Shown here: one piece after another, positions 45,793-55,272 of the stretch
How positions within the stretch are numbered: the first letter of the stretch is position 1
How the letters are laid out: every line of letters begins with the position of its first letter
Source of the DNA: BPGX01 sp037447455
GTDB lineage: Bacteria > Bacteroidota > Bacteroidia > B-17B0 > Aurantibacillaceae
Direction: 5' to 3'
Assembly: GCA_037447455.1 (NCBI GenBank)
Contig: JBBIGQ010000011.1
Coordinates: 10,891 to 74,890 of the forward strand
Length of the DNA stretch: 64,000 nucleotides
Translations under genes and position numbers: made by a program
Notes under the pieces: model-generated
The model's database searches: none
What the model saw: the letters and a program-made list of their open reading frames with translations, nothing else
Told to the model about the DNA's origin: nothing

Positions 45793-45819
45793 AAATTATT
45801 TTTTGCCAAAAAATAATTT
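45793..45819. promoter_or_regulatory. Perfect 27-base A/T palindrome before porP
   Basis: The 13-base arms (45793-45805 and 45807-45819) are exact reverse complements around a single C. The arm is AAATTATTTTTTG. It lies 24 bases after the lipoprotein stop and 38 before the porP ATG. It could be a regulator's operator, or a weak hairpin with nearly all A-U pairs; no T run of its own follows, which argues against a standard terminator. Confidence 0.6.
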
Positions 45820-45857
45820 CAATATATTGCCGCCGTCAAAAAAATAAATTTATTTCT

Positions 45858-46817
45858 ATGAGAAAAAATTCTTTACTCATATTGTTAGTTTGTTCCTTAC
45901 TAACACAAGCCCAGCAAGATCCGCAAATTACTCAGTTTATGTATTCTAAACTGATTTACAATCCCGGTTATGCCGGCACCAGTGATGCGCTTTGTGCTAC
46001 TTTGCTTGGCAGAAAACAATGGGTAAGTTTTCCCGGTGCACCCACCACATTTTTATTAAGTGCGGATATGCCTGTTATGAACCTCCCCATCGGAGCAGGG
46101 CTAAACATCATGTCTGACCAGATTGGTGCGATGAAAACATTATATGCTCGTCTTGCTGTTGCTTACAACAAACAAATTGGAGCTGGTAAACTCGGAATCG
46201 GTATTGACGCCGGAATTCTGCAAAACCAATTGGCAGAAACATGGATTGTGCCTGAACCCGGCAAAGTGGATAACAGTATCCCCGGAAATTACAGCAGCGG
46301 CACTCAAAACATTACTAATCCCGATCTAAACAAAACTTCGTATGATTTAAGTTTTGGTGTATTTTATGGCATTCCCAATAAAATGTACGTAGGTATTTCT
46401 TCCACACATCTACCGGCTCAAACATTGAAATCTGGTGATGCAAAATATATTCTTGCCAGACACTATTATATTATGGCCGGATATACTTTTGAACTCAATC
46501 CATTTAACAGCATCATTCCCAATCTTAATATTAAATCGGACGGCGCTACCTCTACCATAGACATCAACCTTACCTATCTATATAATAATATGTTTTGGTT
46601 AGGTGCTACCTACAGAGCACAGGATGCCATTGCACCCATGTTGGGAGTTAAATTATTAAAAGATAAAAGTTTAAAAATCGGATATGCTTTTGACTACACC
46701 ATGTCAAAACTTAAAGGTTACACTTCCGGCACCCATGAAATCATGTTATCTTATTGCTTTAATATCAAAAAACAAAAATCACCTACCGTTTACGGTAATG
46801 TAAGATTTTTAGATTAA
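45858..46817 (+). CDS. porP: Type IX secretion outer-membrane protein PorP/SprF family
   Basis: A 319-residue outer-membrane barrel with signal peptide MRKNSLLILLVCSLLTQAQ. QDPQITQFMYSKLIYNPGYAGT is the PorP_SprF family signature, followed by WVSFPGAPTTFLLSADMP and GVKLLKDKSLKIGYAFDYTM. PorP proteins act with PorK at the outer membrane and some anchor type B-sorted cargo. It is the first gene of the T9SS core operon, 84 bases before gldK. Confidence 0.93.
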   Translation: MRKNSLLILLVCSLLTQAQQDPQITQFMYSKLIYNPGYAGTSDALCATLLGRKQWVSFPGAPTTFLLSADMPVMNLPIGAGLNIMSDQIGAMKTLYARLAVAYNKQIGAGKLGIGIDAGILQNQLAETWIVPEPGKVDNSIPGNYSSGTQNITNPDLNKTSYDLSFGVFYGIPNKMYVGISSTHLPAQTLKSGDAKYILARHYYIMAGYTFELNPFNSIIPNLNIKSDGATSTIDINLTYLYNNMFWLGATYRAQDAIAPMLGVKLLKDKSLKIGYAFDYTMSKLKGYTSGTHEIMLSYCFNIKKQKSPTVYGNVRFLD

Positions 46818-46901
46818 ACTAAAATTTTAATGTAACATTTTGGAAGCTTATGCATTATATTATGCAAACACTCAAAATTAAAGCCAATAAATTATGAAAT
46901 T

Positions 46902-48446
46902 ATGAAAAAGATATTTCTTATATCCTTATTGATAGCCATCATTACAGGATGTAATAAAAGAACCGCTGAATTAGTGGGCGTACAACCCCGTGAACAATGG
47001 TACCAACCCGACCCTTACGGAATGCTTTACATTCCATTCGGTAGTTTTCACATGGGACCTAGCGACGAAGAAACCACAATGGCACATACCTCCAGAAGCA
47101 GAATGGTGTCTGTTCAATCTTTTTATATTGATGACTCTGAAATTTCTAACAACGAATACAGACAATTCGTTTATTGGGTGCGTGACTCAATTGCCCGTCG
47201 TTTATTAGCAAATGGCTCTAACGCCGACGCACAAGAGTTTCAAATTCCACAGGAAGATTTCCTTGCTGTATGGCCGGAATATAAAGGCGACCAAAACCTG
47301 CCTGAATTTTATATCAATTGGGAAACCAAAATAAAATGGGATAATGATGACGAAGATTACAGAAATGATTTACAACCACTTTACATCCCGGAAGTGGAAC
47401 GCTTTTACAACAGAAAACAAATTGATACCAGAAAGCTTAACTACGAATACTACAGAATAGACATTCGTTTAGCAGCCCAAAAATCCAATCGTTTTATACC
47501 CAATAAATCTCCGGATGTATGGGACGCCGCTCATGAATATAAAAAAACCGAATATATTAACGGTATCACCCTAAATGACGGACAAACCGGACAACCCGGT
47601 ACACCCACTACTCCTGTCGGCGACCCGGCAAAAGACAATAAAACATTAGGCACCTACAACGTAAAAGACCAAGTATCTGTTGGACAAGGGAACTATATCC
47701 TGAGAGAAAGAAACGGCGTAGATAGATCTGTATTTATTGTAAAAGACATTATTAACGTATACCCCGACACATTGGCCTGGGTGCATGATTATACCTACTC
47801 ATTTAACGAACCTCTTACCAACATGTATTTCTGGCATCCTGCTTATGATAATTATCCAGTGGTGGGTATCACATGGAAACAAGCAAGAGCCTTCTCAATC
47901 TGGCGTTCACTCTTATTAAATAATTATTTAATTGGAAGCGGACAAAGCATCGTTAACGATTTTCGTTTACCTACAGAAGCAGAATGGGAATATGCCGCAA
48001 GAGGAGGATTAAAACTTTCTCCTTATCCTTGGGGTGGTCCTTACATTCGTAATGCCAGTGGCTGCTTTTTAGGAAACTTCAAACCCATGAGAGGTTCTTA
48101 TATTGATGATGGTGGATTTCACACAGTGTATATTTATTCCTATAATCCAAATGATTATGGCATTTATTGTATGGCAGGCAATGTGGCGGAGTGGACAAGC
48201 AATGCTTTTGATGAATCCTCTTACGATTTTTCACATGACCTCAACCCCGACTACGTTTATGAAGCACAAGATAAAGAAGCCAATGTACTAAAAAGAAAAG
48301 TTATCAGAGGCGGAAGTTGGAAAGATGTGGGATTTTACCTTCAAACATGGGCCAGAACTTATGAATATCAGGATACTGCCAAGTGCTATGTTGGCTTCAG
48401 AAATGTTATGACTTATCTTGGCAGAGCCAAAGGAGATGAGTTATAA
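46902..48446 (+). CDS. gldK: T9SS ring lipoprotein GldK/PorK
   Basis: A 514-residue outer-membrane lipoprotein: signal MKKIFLISLLIAIITGC with lipobox Cys17. The sulfatase-modifying-factor (FGE) fold is spread over YIPFGSFHMGPSDEE, EISNNEYRQFVYWV, then after an insertion, FRLPTEAEWEYAARGGL, MAGNVAEWTSNAF and RGGSWKDVGFYLQTW. PorK/GldK and PorN form the large periplasmic ring beneath the outer membrane. FGE catalytic cysteines are not evident, as in other GldK. The insert around residues 200-250 includes GQTGQPGTPTTPVGDPAK. Confidence 0.95.
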   Translation: MKKIFLISLLIAIITGCNKRTAELVGVQPREQWYQPDPYGMLYIPFGSFHMGPSDEETTMAHTSRSRMVSVQSFYIDDSEISNNEYRQFVYWVRDSIARRLLANGSNADAQEFQIPQEDFLAVWPEYKGDQNLPEFYINWETKIKWDNDDEDYRNDLQPLYIPEVERFYNRKQIDTRKLNYEYYRIDIRLAAQKSNRFIPNKSPDVWDAAHEYKKTEYINGITLNDGQTGQPGTPTTPVGDPAKDNKTLGTYNVKDQVSVGQGNYILRERNGVDRSVFIVKDIINVYPDTLAWVHDYTYSFNEPLTNMYFWHPAYDNYPVVGITWKQARAFSIWRSLLLNNYLIGSGQSIVNDFRLPTEAEWEYAARGGLKLSPYPWGGPYIRNASGCFLGNFKPMRGSYIDDGGFHTVYIYSYNPNDYGIYCMAGNVAEWTSNAFDESSYDFSHDLNPDYVYEAQDKEANVLKRKVIRGGSWKDVGFYLQTWARTYEYQDTAKCYVGFRNVMTYLGRAKGDEL

Positions 48447-48501
48447 TATCTCATAATCTAAAAACCAATTTCAAAAAATCACTAATTAAAAATCAAGTAC
48501 T

Positions 48502-49317
48502 ATGAGCAAACTACCAAAAGTAAAAGGGTTCAAAAAATTCTTACACATCTTTTCTTCAGCAGGGGCCTCCGTTGTAATTGCCGGGGCATTATTTAAGATT
48601 ATGCACTGGCCAGGTTGGGACGTAATGCTTGTAACCGGCATGCTTACAGAAGCAGTTATATTTATATTGTTTGCCTTTGACATTCCGCATGAAGAATACG
48701 ACTGGACACTGGCTTACCCCGAATTAGCTGGAATGAGTACAGACCACACTGAAGAAGAAAGTGGGCTTACACCTACTCAGCAATTAGACCTTGCCCTTGA
48801 AAACGCTAAAATCGGACCGGAATTATTGCAAAGTTTAGGAGAAGGGCTTTCTAAATTATCTGAAACTACCAGACAAATAAGTGATATATCCAATGCACAA
48901 TTGGCAACTAATGAGTATGTAGACAGTGTTAAAACTGCTGCCAGAAATGTAAACGATCTTGCTGAAACATACTCTAAAGCAGCAGAGAGTATGAGTTCTT
49001 TAGCTAATACAGATGCCAACCAGCTTAGTGAAAATGTAAATGAAGTAAGTGAATCATTAAGCAAATTTTCAAAGAATGTAGCCGCCCTGAACGCTACTTA
49101 TGAAATTCAATTACAAACCACCAAAGATTCTCTGGATAACGTAAATCAGTTTTATGGAAATCTGGAAGAATTATTAAGAAACATTACCGATGCCGCATCA
49201 GATACAAAAAAATACAAAGAAGAAATGGGTACTTTAACTAACAATTTATCCGCACTCAATACAATTTATGGTAACATGCTCAACGCTATGAGCTACAAAC
49301 CTGTGAATCAATACTAA
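48502..49317 (+). CDS. gldL: T9SS/gliding motor protein GldL
   Basis: A 271-residue inner-membrane protein with two transmembrane helices at about 17-33 and 39-58 (VVIAGALFKIMHW and VMLVTGMLTEAVIFILFAF), then a long coiled-coil cytoplasmic tail. The proton-pathway candidates K32, H35 and E50 occupy the positions of F. johnsoniae K27, H30 and E49. With GldM it forms the proton-driven rotary motor. The gene is 55 bases after gldK and 44 before gldM, in the conserved KLMN order. Confidence 0.95.
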   Translation: MSKLPKVKGFKKFLHIFSSAGASVVIAGALFKIMHWPGWDVMLVTGMLTEAVIFILFAFDIPHEEYDWTLAYPELAGMSTDHTEEESGLTPTQQLDLALENAKIGPELLQSLGEGLSKLSETTRQISDISNAQLATNEYVDSVKTAARNVNDLAETYSKAAESMSSLANTDANQLSENVNEVSESLSKFSKNVAALNATYEIQLQTTKDSLDNVNQFYGNLEELLRNITDAASDTKKYKEEMGTLTNNLSALNTIYGNMLNAMSYKPVNQY

Positions 49318-49361
49318 TAATTTTTAATCGAAAATAATTTTAGAACTAAAAACATACTACA

Positions 49362-51035
49362 ATGGCAGGCGGTAAAGAAACACCCAGACAGAAGATGATC
49401 GGGATGATGTATCTCGTGCTCACAGCCCTATTGGCATTAAACGTTTCCAAACAGATCCTGAAAGGATTTATTACGGTAAATGAAAGTATGGAAACAACCA
49501 TTATTAACCTTGAAGAAAATAACAAACGGGTCATCGAAGGATTTAAAGCAGCCGCGGATAATAACCCTGCAGCTAAACCTTACTATGACAAAGCATTAGA
49601 GGCCAAAAAAATGATTGAAGACGCTGTTAAATACTTTGAACAAACCAAGTTTGAGGTTATTAAAAAAACAGACCAAATACCCAATGTAGACAGATCTTAC
49701 AAGTTAAGCTTAGATAAAGGTAAAATTGACGATTATGACACCCCCACGGGAATGCTCATTGGTTCTGACCCAAGTAAAATGATAGAGGGTGAATACTCTG
49801 CCAAATCTTTAAGAAAAAAATTAGAAAAACTAGTGGTCGATTTAACAAAGCTTGTGGATGAGATGCAACAAAATCAAAAAACAACATTTTTGAAAGAAGA
49901 TTATGAACAAATCAAAAAGAAAATTGAAAATCTAAAACCAAAAGACAGCGATGTTATAGAAGATGGTTTAAAACAAACCTGGGAAATTGCAAACTTTAAC
50001 CACCTTCCAATGGCTGCTGTGGTTACTAACTTAAATAAAATGATTGCCGATATGCGTAATACTGAAGCAGAAATTTATCAGGTATTCGCTGCAGCTTCCG
50101 GAAAAATCGCTTTAAAATTTGATAAACTTTCTGCCAAAGTAATAGCCCCCTCTTCTTATATTCAAGCTGGTCAGCAATACAAAGCAGACATCTTTTTAGC
50201 TGCCTCGTCCAGTGCCATGACCGCAGATATGATGGAAGTACTCGTGGGTGCTGAATATGATTCTATAACTAAACAATTAAAATCTCCAGGTACCCCTATC
50301 AAAATTGAGGATGGAATGGGTAAGTACGAAGTTCAAACAGGCGGACAGGGAGAACAAACCCTTAAAGGCGTTATTAAATTTAAAAAACCAACCGGCGAAT
50401 ATGAATATTATCCTTTCTCAACAACTTACATGGTAGCTGCTCCTTCCGTTGCAGTAGAACCTGAAAAAATGAACGTGTTTTATATCGGAGTTGAAAATCC
50501 GGTTGTTGTTTCAGCTGCCGGCGTTTCACCTACTGACTTACAGGTTTCCATAAGCGGAGGTGGAAGTAAAATTATACCCAAAGGCGGTGGAAAATATATT
50601 GTTACAGTATTTTCACCCGGTGAGTGTAAAATCAGTGTTTCCGCTAAAACAAAAGATGGTGTTAAACCCCAAGGACCACCAAAAGTATTTCGTGTGAAAA
50701 AAATCCCTGATCCTTTACCGAAATTAGGTGGAAAGCCCGCAAATGGGGTAATGGAAATGCCTAAACTACAAATAGGTTCAATTGGTGGTGTTGGTGCAGA
50801 AATTCCGGGATTTGATTTTGATGTGAAGTTCCCCGTTATTGAATTTACATTTAGCGCCGTTGTAAAAGGATCGTTAAAGGAATTTAAGTGTTCCGGTGCG
50901 AATCTTTCCCCGGAAGCAAAAGCCGTTCTACAATCATTAGCGCCCGGTGGAAAATGTTATTTTGAAAATATCAAAGTAAAAGCACCCGATGGTTCTGTAA
51001 GAACTTTATCTACTGTATCATTGAAAGTAAAATAA
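49362..51035 (+). CDS. gldM: T9SS/gliding motor protein GldM
   Basis: A 557-residue protein. MAGGKETPRQKMIGMMYLVL leads a single transmembrane helix (about 14-33, LVLTALLALNVS), followed by a long periplasmic region of about 500 residues: helical D1 (about 40-220) and beta domains D2-D4 (AVEPEKMNVFYIGVENPV, then EIPGFDFDVKF near D4). GldM pairs with GldL and conveys motor torque to the PorK/N ring. It is complete and of the expected length. gldN starts 6 bases downstream. Confidence 0.95.
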   Translation: MAGGKETPRQKMIGMMYLVLTALLALNVSKQILKGFITVNESMETTIINLEENNKRVIEGFKAAADNNPAAKPYYDKALEAKKMIEDAVKYFEQTKFEVIKKTDQIPNVDRSYKLSLDKGKIDDYDTPTGMLIGSDPSKMIEGEYSAKSLRKKLEKLVVDLTKLVDEMQQNQKTTFLKEDYEQIKKKIENLKPKDSDVIEDGLKQTWEIANFNHLPMAAVVTNLNKMIADMRNTEAEIYQVFAAASGKIALKFDKLSAKVIAPSSYIQAGQQYKADIFLAASSSAMTADMMEVLVGAEYDSITKQLKSPGTPIKIEDGMGKYEVQTGGQGEQTLKGVIKFKKPTGEYEYYPFSTTYMVAAPSVAVEPEKMNVFYIGVENPVVVSAAGVSPTDLQVSISGGGSKIIPKGGGKYIVTVFSPGECKISVSAKTKDGVKPQGPPKVFRVKKIPDPLPKLGGKPANGVMEMPKLQIGSIGGVGAEIPGFDFDVKFPVIEFTFSAVVKGSLKEFKCSGANLSPEAKAVLQSLAPGGKCYFENIKVKAPDGSVRTLSTVSLKVK

Positions 51036-51041
51036 ATTATT

Positions 51042-51902
51042 ATGAATACATTCGCACGGCTTTTATCTAAAATACTTCTTTTAATCGTTTACCTGCCCCT
51101 TATATCTGTCGCTCAACAAGGCGTTTTCAAACCAGGCGACTATAGAGACGGTATTTATGAAAAAGAAAATTCCATTAACCGAAAGTTTATTCCTTACACC
51201 TTTCTAAGAGAAGCGGATGTAGCCTACAAAAAAAGAATCTGGCGGGAAATTGATTTAAGAGATAAAATAAACCTTGCTCTTTATTACCCAATTGATTATG
51301 CTTCTTCTGAAACAAGAATTTCTCTTTTTCAACTATTAAAAAGATACGCTATCAATGGACAAATTATTACTTTTTCTGATGAACAGTTTCTTATACCCCT
51401 TCAGGTTTCAGATGTAAAAACAAAATTTTCAAAATGTGACTCTATTGAAGAAAGCACGTTCGATGCAAACGGGAACGAAGTATTTACAAAAACCTGGCAA
51501 TGCGACTCTTTATCAATCCTCAGAAATGTGTTAAAATACGGTATTAAAGAAGATTGGTTTTTTGATAAGCAACGTTCTGTATTAGATGTACGCATTCTTG
51601 GACTTCAGGCAAATGTATATGTTGAAGAAAAAGAAACCTACAAAGACCTTTTTTGGGTATATTTTCCTGCCTGCCGGCCCTTCTTTGCAAAACACGAAGT
51701 ATTTAATCCAAGAAATCCCTCTGAAAACAGAACCTTTGAAGATATTTTCTGGAAAAGACAATTTAATAGCACCATCATAAAAGAAGAAAATGTGTATGAC
51801 CGATTATTATTAGAATATTTGAGAGGATTAGATAATTTATTAGAAGCCGAACGTATAAAAAATGATATGTTCCGCTGGGAACATGATCTGTGGCATCTGT
51901 AG
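51042..51902 (+). CDS. gldN: T9SS periplasmic ring protein GldN/PorN
   Basis: A 286-residue periplasmic protein with signal peptide MNTFARLLSKILLLIVYLPL followed by ISVAQQ. The family features include READVAYKKRIWREIDLRDK, NLALYYPI, and WVYFPACRPFFAKHEVFNPR, with DIFWKRQFNSTI. GldN/PorN binds GldK and contacts the GldM periplasmic domain. It is the last canonical gene of the operon and is followed 27 bases later by an unknown exported protein. Confidence 0.93.
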   Translation: MNTFARLLSKILLLIVYLPLISVAQQGVFKPGDYRDGIYEKENSINRKFIPYTFLREADVAYKKRIWREIDLRDKINLALYYPIDYASSETRISLFQLLKRYAINGQIITFSDEQFLIPLQVSDVKTKFSKCDSIEESTFDANGNEVFTKTWQCDSLSILRNVLKYGIKEDWFFDKQRSVLDVRILGLQANVYVEEKETYKDLFWVYFPACRPFFAKHEVFNPRNPSENRTFEDIFWKRQFNSTIIKEENVYDRLLLEYLRGLDNLLEAERIKNDMFRWEHDLWHL

Positions 51903-51929
51903 AAAAAACTTGTTTTTAATATTTAATGC

Positions 51930-52355
51930 ATGAAAAATTTTCTTTTTACAGTCGGAATTTTCACCCTAATGTTGTTGTCGTTTTGTAACGCTCAACGCAA
52001 TCAAACTAAACCACAAACAGTGGAAACACCCACCAACCAAAATCCCAAAACTAAAAAACTAACTTTTCGTCTCATTATTTCCTTTACCAGCCACGCTTCC
52101 GGAATTGACTTTGAAAAATATGATGCTATCATCAAATACATTCAATCGCACCCTAAAAAGCCCAAATACAAACTCTATGGTTGGGGAAGAGAAGGTGAAG
52201 TAGATATTTGTATGAACCTGAAAGAATTAAAAAAATCGGAGAGAAAAACATTTATTGAAGAAATCAAAAAACTGGCACAAGGTTCGGATAGAGTGTTTGT
52301 CAATACGAATGTAACCAAAGAATTCATTGTAGAAAAATTAAAAGACCCTCAATAA
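51930..52355 (+). CDS. Uncharacterised exported protein closing the T9SS operon
   Basis: A 141-residue protein with signal peptide MKNFLFTVGIFTLMLLSFCNAQ and a short Thr/Asn/Pro-rich linker. A mature domain of about 95 residues follows, with LIISFTSHASGIDFEKYDAI, YKLYGWGREGEVDICMNLKE and DRVFVNTNVTKEFIVEK. It has no recognised domain; LIISFTSHASGID suggests a beta strand followed by a catalytic-like or binding loop, which is a guess. Position 27 bases after gldN and directly before a terminator puts it in the T9SS transcript, making it an accessory candidate. Confidence 0.7.
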   Translation: MKNFLFTVGIFTLMLLSFCNAQRNQTKPQTVETPTNQNPKTKKLTFRLIISFTSHASGIDFEKYDAIIKYIQSHPKKPKYKLYGWGREGEVDICMNLKELKKSERKTFIEEIKKLAQGSDRVFVNTNVTKEFIVEKLKDPQ

Positions 52356-52388
52356 TAAGTTAAAATTATTTTTTCAAACTCGAACCAT

Positions 52389-52421
52389 AACCCTGCTTTA
52401 AAAAACAGGGTTTTTTATTTT
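52389..52421 (+). terminator. Rho-independent terminator of the T9SS operon
   Basis: The inverted repeat AACCCTG (52389-52395) and CAGGGTT (52406-52412) forms a seven-pair stem with a ten-base loop, followed by TTTTTTATTTT. It lies 34 bases after the last operon gene and before the AsmA-like gene. Confidence 0.88.
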
Positions 52422-52447
52422 AATTTGCTGCATAAAAATCAAAATCT

Positions 52448-55249
52448 ATGAAAAAAGTAATTAAAGTTTCCGCCATTGTAATTGGAGTATTAGTAATTGT
52501 ATTGATTTCTCTTCCTTTTCTTTTCAAAGACAAAATTATTCAGACAGTTAAAGATACTATTAACGAAAATTTGAATGCAAAAATTGACTTCGGAAACTTT
52601 GATTTGTCGATTATTTCCTCCTTCCCGGATTTCAAATTTGAAATTGAAAATGTATCGGTGGTGGGAATTAATGAATTTTCCAAAGATACGCTCGCTTCCA
52701 TTAAAAAATTAGATTTAAACTTAAATCTAAAAAGTGTTTTATCCGGCGATCAATACCAGATTAATAAAATAATCATCCTCTCCCCTCGCATTAAAGCCAT
52801 TGTTCTGCCAGATGGAAAAGCCAATTGGGACATTGCTAAATCAGATACAACATCTTCTACACCCGAAGATACTTCTGCCTCAACGCCTTTCAAACTTTCA
52901 CTCAAAAAATTCAAAATTGAAAATGCTCACATTATTTATGACGACCAACAATCTAAAATGTACAGCGAACTGGCAAATTTGAATTATGACTTAAGCGGTG
53001 ATTTTACTCAAGATATTTTTGATTTAATACAAACGCTATCTATTAAAGAACTGACCTTCAAAATGGACAACATTGCTTATCTCAGTAAAGCAAAGTTCAA
53101 TGCTAAAGCCAATATGAATGCGGATATGAAACAACTGAAATTTACCTTCAAAGAAAATCAATTTGACCTCAATGATTTTGTCTTAAAATTAGATGGATTC
53201 GTTGCAATGCCTAATGACAGTGATGTTGTTCTGGACATTAAAACATCCACTGTGGATAATACTTTTAAATCTCTATTATCCCTTGTACCGGCTGTGTATA
53301 AAAAAGAGTTTGCCGGACTGGAAGCATCTGGTAAAGTAAGTTTTTACGCCGATGCAAAAGGTACTTACAACAATCATTCTTATCCATCTTTTAATGTACA
53401 ACTCGTGGTGAATAATGGCCGATTCAAGTATCCCTCTTTGCCAAAATCAGTAAATAACGTCAATGTAGATTTAAAGATAAATAATCCTTCCAATGTATTG
53501 GATAAAATGGTGATTGACTTAAATAAATTTCATCTGGAAATGGCCGAAAATCCAATAGATGCCAAAGCACTCATTAAAACACCTATTTCCGATCCCGACT
53601 TTAATGTGTTGGTAAAAGGTAAAATCAATTTATCATCAGTAAAAGAATTTATTCCCCTTGAAAAAAGCGATAATCTGAATGGTACTATTACTTCGGATAT
53701 TGAACTGGCAGGAAAAATGAGCGACGTGGATAAAAAACAATACGATAAGTTCAAGGCAAATGGAAAACTTGAAATACGCGATATGTTGTACCAAACCCAA
53801 TCGCTTCCTTATTCTGTGAACCTTAAAAAAATGTTACTCAACTTTACCAATCAATATGTTGAACTATCTGAATTTTCTGCACTTGTGGGAAAATCTGATT
53901 TCAATGCCAAAGGCAAAATTGAAAACTTCCTTCAATACGTTTTCAAAGATGAATTACTCAAAGGACAATTTGATTTTTCATCATCACTCCTTGATGTCAA
54001 TGAATTAATGGCCAGTACAACTACCGCTACTACTACAACTTCAACTACACCTACTTCCGGAACAACGACTACCACTTCTTCTTCCACCACCACGCCGGTA
54101 GACATTCCCGGTAATATTGACTTTGTCTTGAATGCAAAAATCAGCAAAGTGTTGTATGATAAAATGGAAATTACGGACCTAAAAGGAAAAATTACCATTC
54201 GTGAAAAACGACTGATGATGGATGATGTGGCTATGAATGTATTAGGTGGTAAACTGATTATGGATGGCTATTACGACTCCAAAAATTTAAAGCAACCCAA
54301 GGTAAATTTTAATTTCAAAGTAGAAAATTTTGATGTACAAAAAACATTTGAAACCTTTAATACTGTTCAAAAATTAGCCCCAATTGCAAAATATGCCAAA
54401 GGTTTCTTTACCGCTACGTTGGAAAACTTTAATGTATCTTTAAATGAAAATATGGAACCCGATTTGAATAGTGTAGATGCTTACGGCGTTATTAAAACCA
54501 ATAATATCGTCATAAGTGGATACGAGCCCTTTAATAAACTGGCCGATGCTTTGAAACAAGAACAATTTAAAACTATTAATGTTCAAAATCTCAATCTTTC
54601 TTACAAAATAAAAAATGGACGAATGAGTTTTGAACCCTTTTCCACCAAAATCAATCAAATTCAAACGACCATATCTGGTAGCACAGGTCTTGACCAATCC
54701 ATTGACTATAAATGGGCAATGGAAATTCCCCGCAGCATGTTTGGTAATCAAGCCAATAACGCTATGTCTGGTTTATTACAACAACTTAATCAAAAAGCCG
54801 GTACGAATATACAATTACCCGAAAAAATTAATCTGGATGTGCTCTTTAGTGGGACTGTAACGAAACCTATTGTTAAAACAAGCATGAAAGAAACCGGACA
54901 GGCCGCACAGCAAGAAATCAAAGAACAAGTGACACAAGCTATTGTTGACAAAGCCGCAGAAGAAGCACAAAAAATTTTGGCAGATGCACAGGAACAAGTG
55001 AACAAACTCAAAGCAGAAGCACAAAAGCAAGCCGAACAAATCAAACAAGAAGCATACAAACATGCCGATGAATTGGAAAATAAAGGCGCTAATCCATTAG
55101 AAAAAATGGCCAACAAAAAATTAGCAGAACAATTGCGTAAGGAAGCCGACAAAAAAGCGCAAAAACTTATTGATGAAACAAATGCTAAATGCGATAAAAT
55201 TATGGCAGATGCCAAAGCCAAAGCGGATGAAAAATTACAGAAAAAGTAA
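52448..55249 (+). CDS. AsmA-family protein with C-terminal coiled coil
   Basis: A 933-residue protein anchored by one N-terminal helix (VIKVSAIVIGVLVIVLISLP). AsmA/YhdP-like beta-groove sequence follows: ARIDFG-type NAKIDFGNFDLSII, FPDFKFEIENVSVVGI, then LSPRIKAIVLPDGKANWDI. A Thr/Ser-rich linker lies at about 520-555 (TTATTTTSTTPTSGTTTTTS). The last 120 residues are a Gln/Lys/Glu/Ala-rich coiled coil (QEQVNKLKAEAQKQAEQIKQ). AsmA-like proteins are implicated in moving phospholipid to the outer membrane. The tail is unusual and might interact with other envelope parts. The gene follows the T9SS terminator, so it has its own promoter. Confidence 0.82.
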   Translation: MKKVIKVSAIVIGVLVIVLISLPFLFKDKIIQTVKDTINENLNAKIDFGNFDLSIISSFPDFKFEIENVSVVGINEFSKDTLASIKKLDLNLNLKSVLSGDQYQINKIIILSPRIKAIVLPDGKANWDIAKSDTTSSTPEDTSASTPFKLSLKKFKIENAHIIYDDQQSKMYSELANLNYDLSGDFTQDIFDLIQTLSIKELTFKMDNIAYLSKAKFNAKANMNADMKQLKFTFKENQFDLNDFVLKLDGFVAMPNDSDVVLDIKTSTVDNTFKSLLSLVPAVYKKEFAGLEASGKVSFYADAKGTYNNHSYPSFNVQLVVNNGRFKYPSLPKSVNNVNVDLKINNPSNVLDKMVIDLNKFHLEMAENPIDAKALIKTPISDPDFNVLVKGKINLSSVKEFIPLEKSDNLNGTITSDIELAGKMSDVDKKQYDKFKANGKLEIRDMLYQTQSLPYSVNLKKMLLNFTNQYVELSEFSALVGKSDFNAKGKIENFLQYVFKDELLKGQFDFSSSLLDVNELMASTTTATTTTSTTPTSGTTTTTSSSTTTPVDIPGNIDFVLNAKISKVLYDKMEITDLKGKITIREKRLMMDDVAMNVLGGKLIMDGYYDSKNLKQPKVNFNFKVENFDVQKTFETFNTVQKLAPIAKYAKGFFTATLENFNVSLNENMEPDLNSVDAYGVIKTNNIVISGYEPFNKLADALKQEQFKTINVQNLNLSYKIKNGRMSFEPFSTKINQIQTTISGSTGLDQSIDYKWAMEIPRSMFGNQANNAMSGLLQQLNQKAGTNIQLPEKINLDVLFSGTVTKPIVKTSMKETGQAAQQEIKEQVTQAIVDKAAEEAQKILADAQEQVNKLKAEAQKQAEQIKQEAYKHADELENKGANPLEKMANKKLAEQLRKEADKKAQKLIDETNAKCDKIMADAKAKADEKLQKK

Positions 55250-55272
55250 TAGCCAACAAATTTCAGATTACC

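Noticed and set aside
46842..46875. GCAT...ATGC near-palindrome between porP and gldK
   Set aside because: Only four-base arms with an A/T core, not beyond chance.
54014..54094. ACT-type trinucleotide-rich tract in the AsmA-like gene as a phase-variation tract
   Set aside because: Codons vary within the tract and the units are triplets, so length changes would not shift the frame.
54790..55221. Cys/Ala/Ser-rich minus-strand frame opposite the AsmA coiled coil
   Set aside because: It is a mirror of the Lys/Glu/Ala-rich coiled coil on the coding strand and has no start context.
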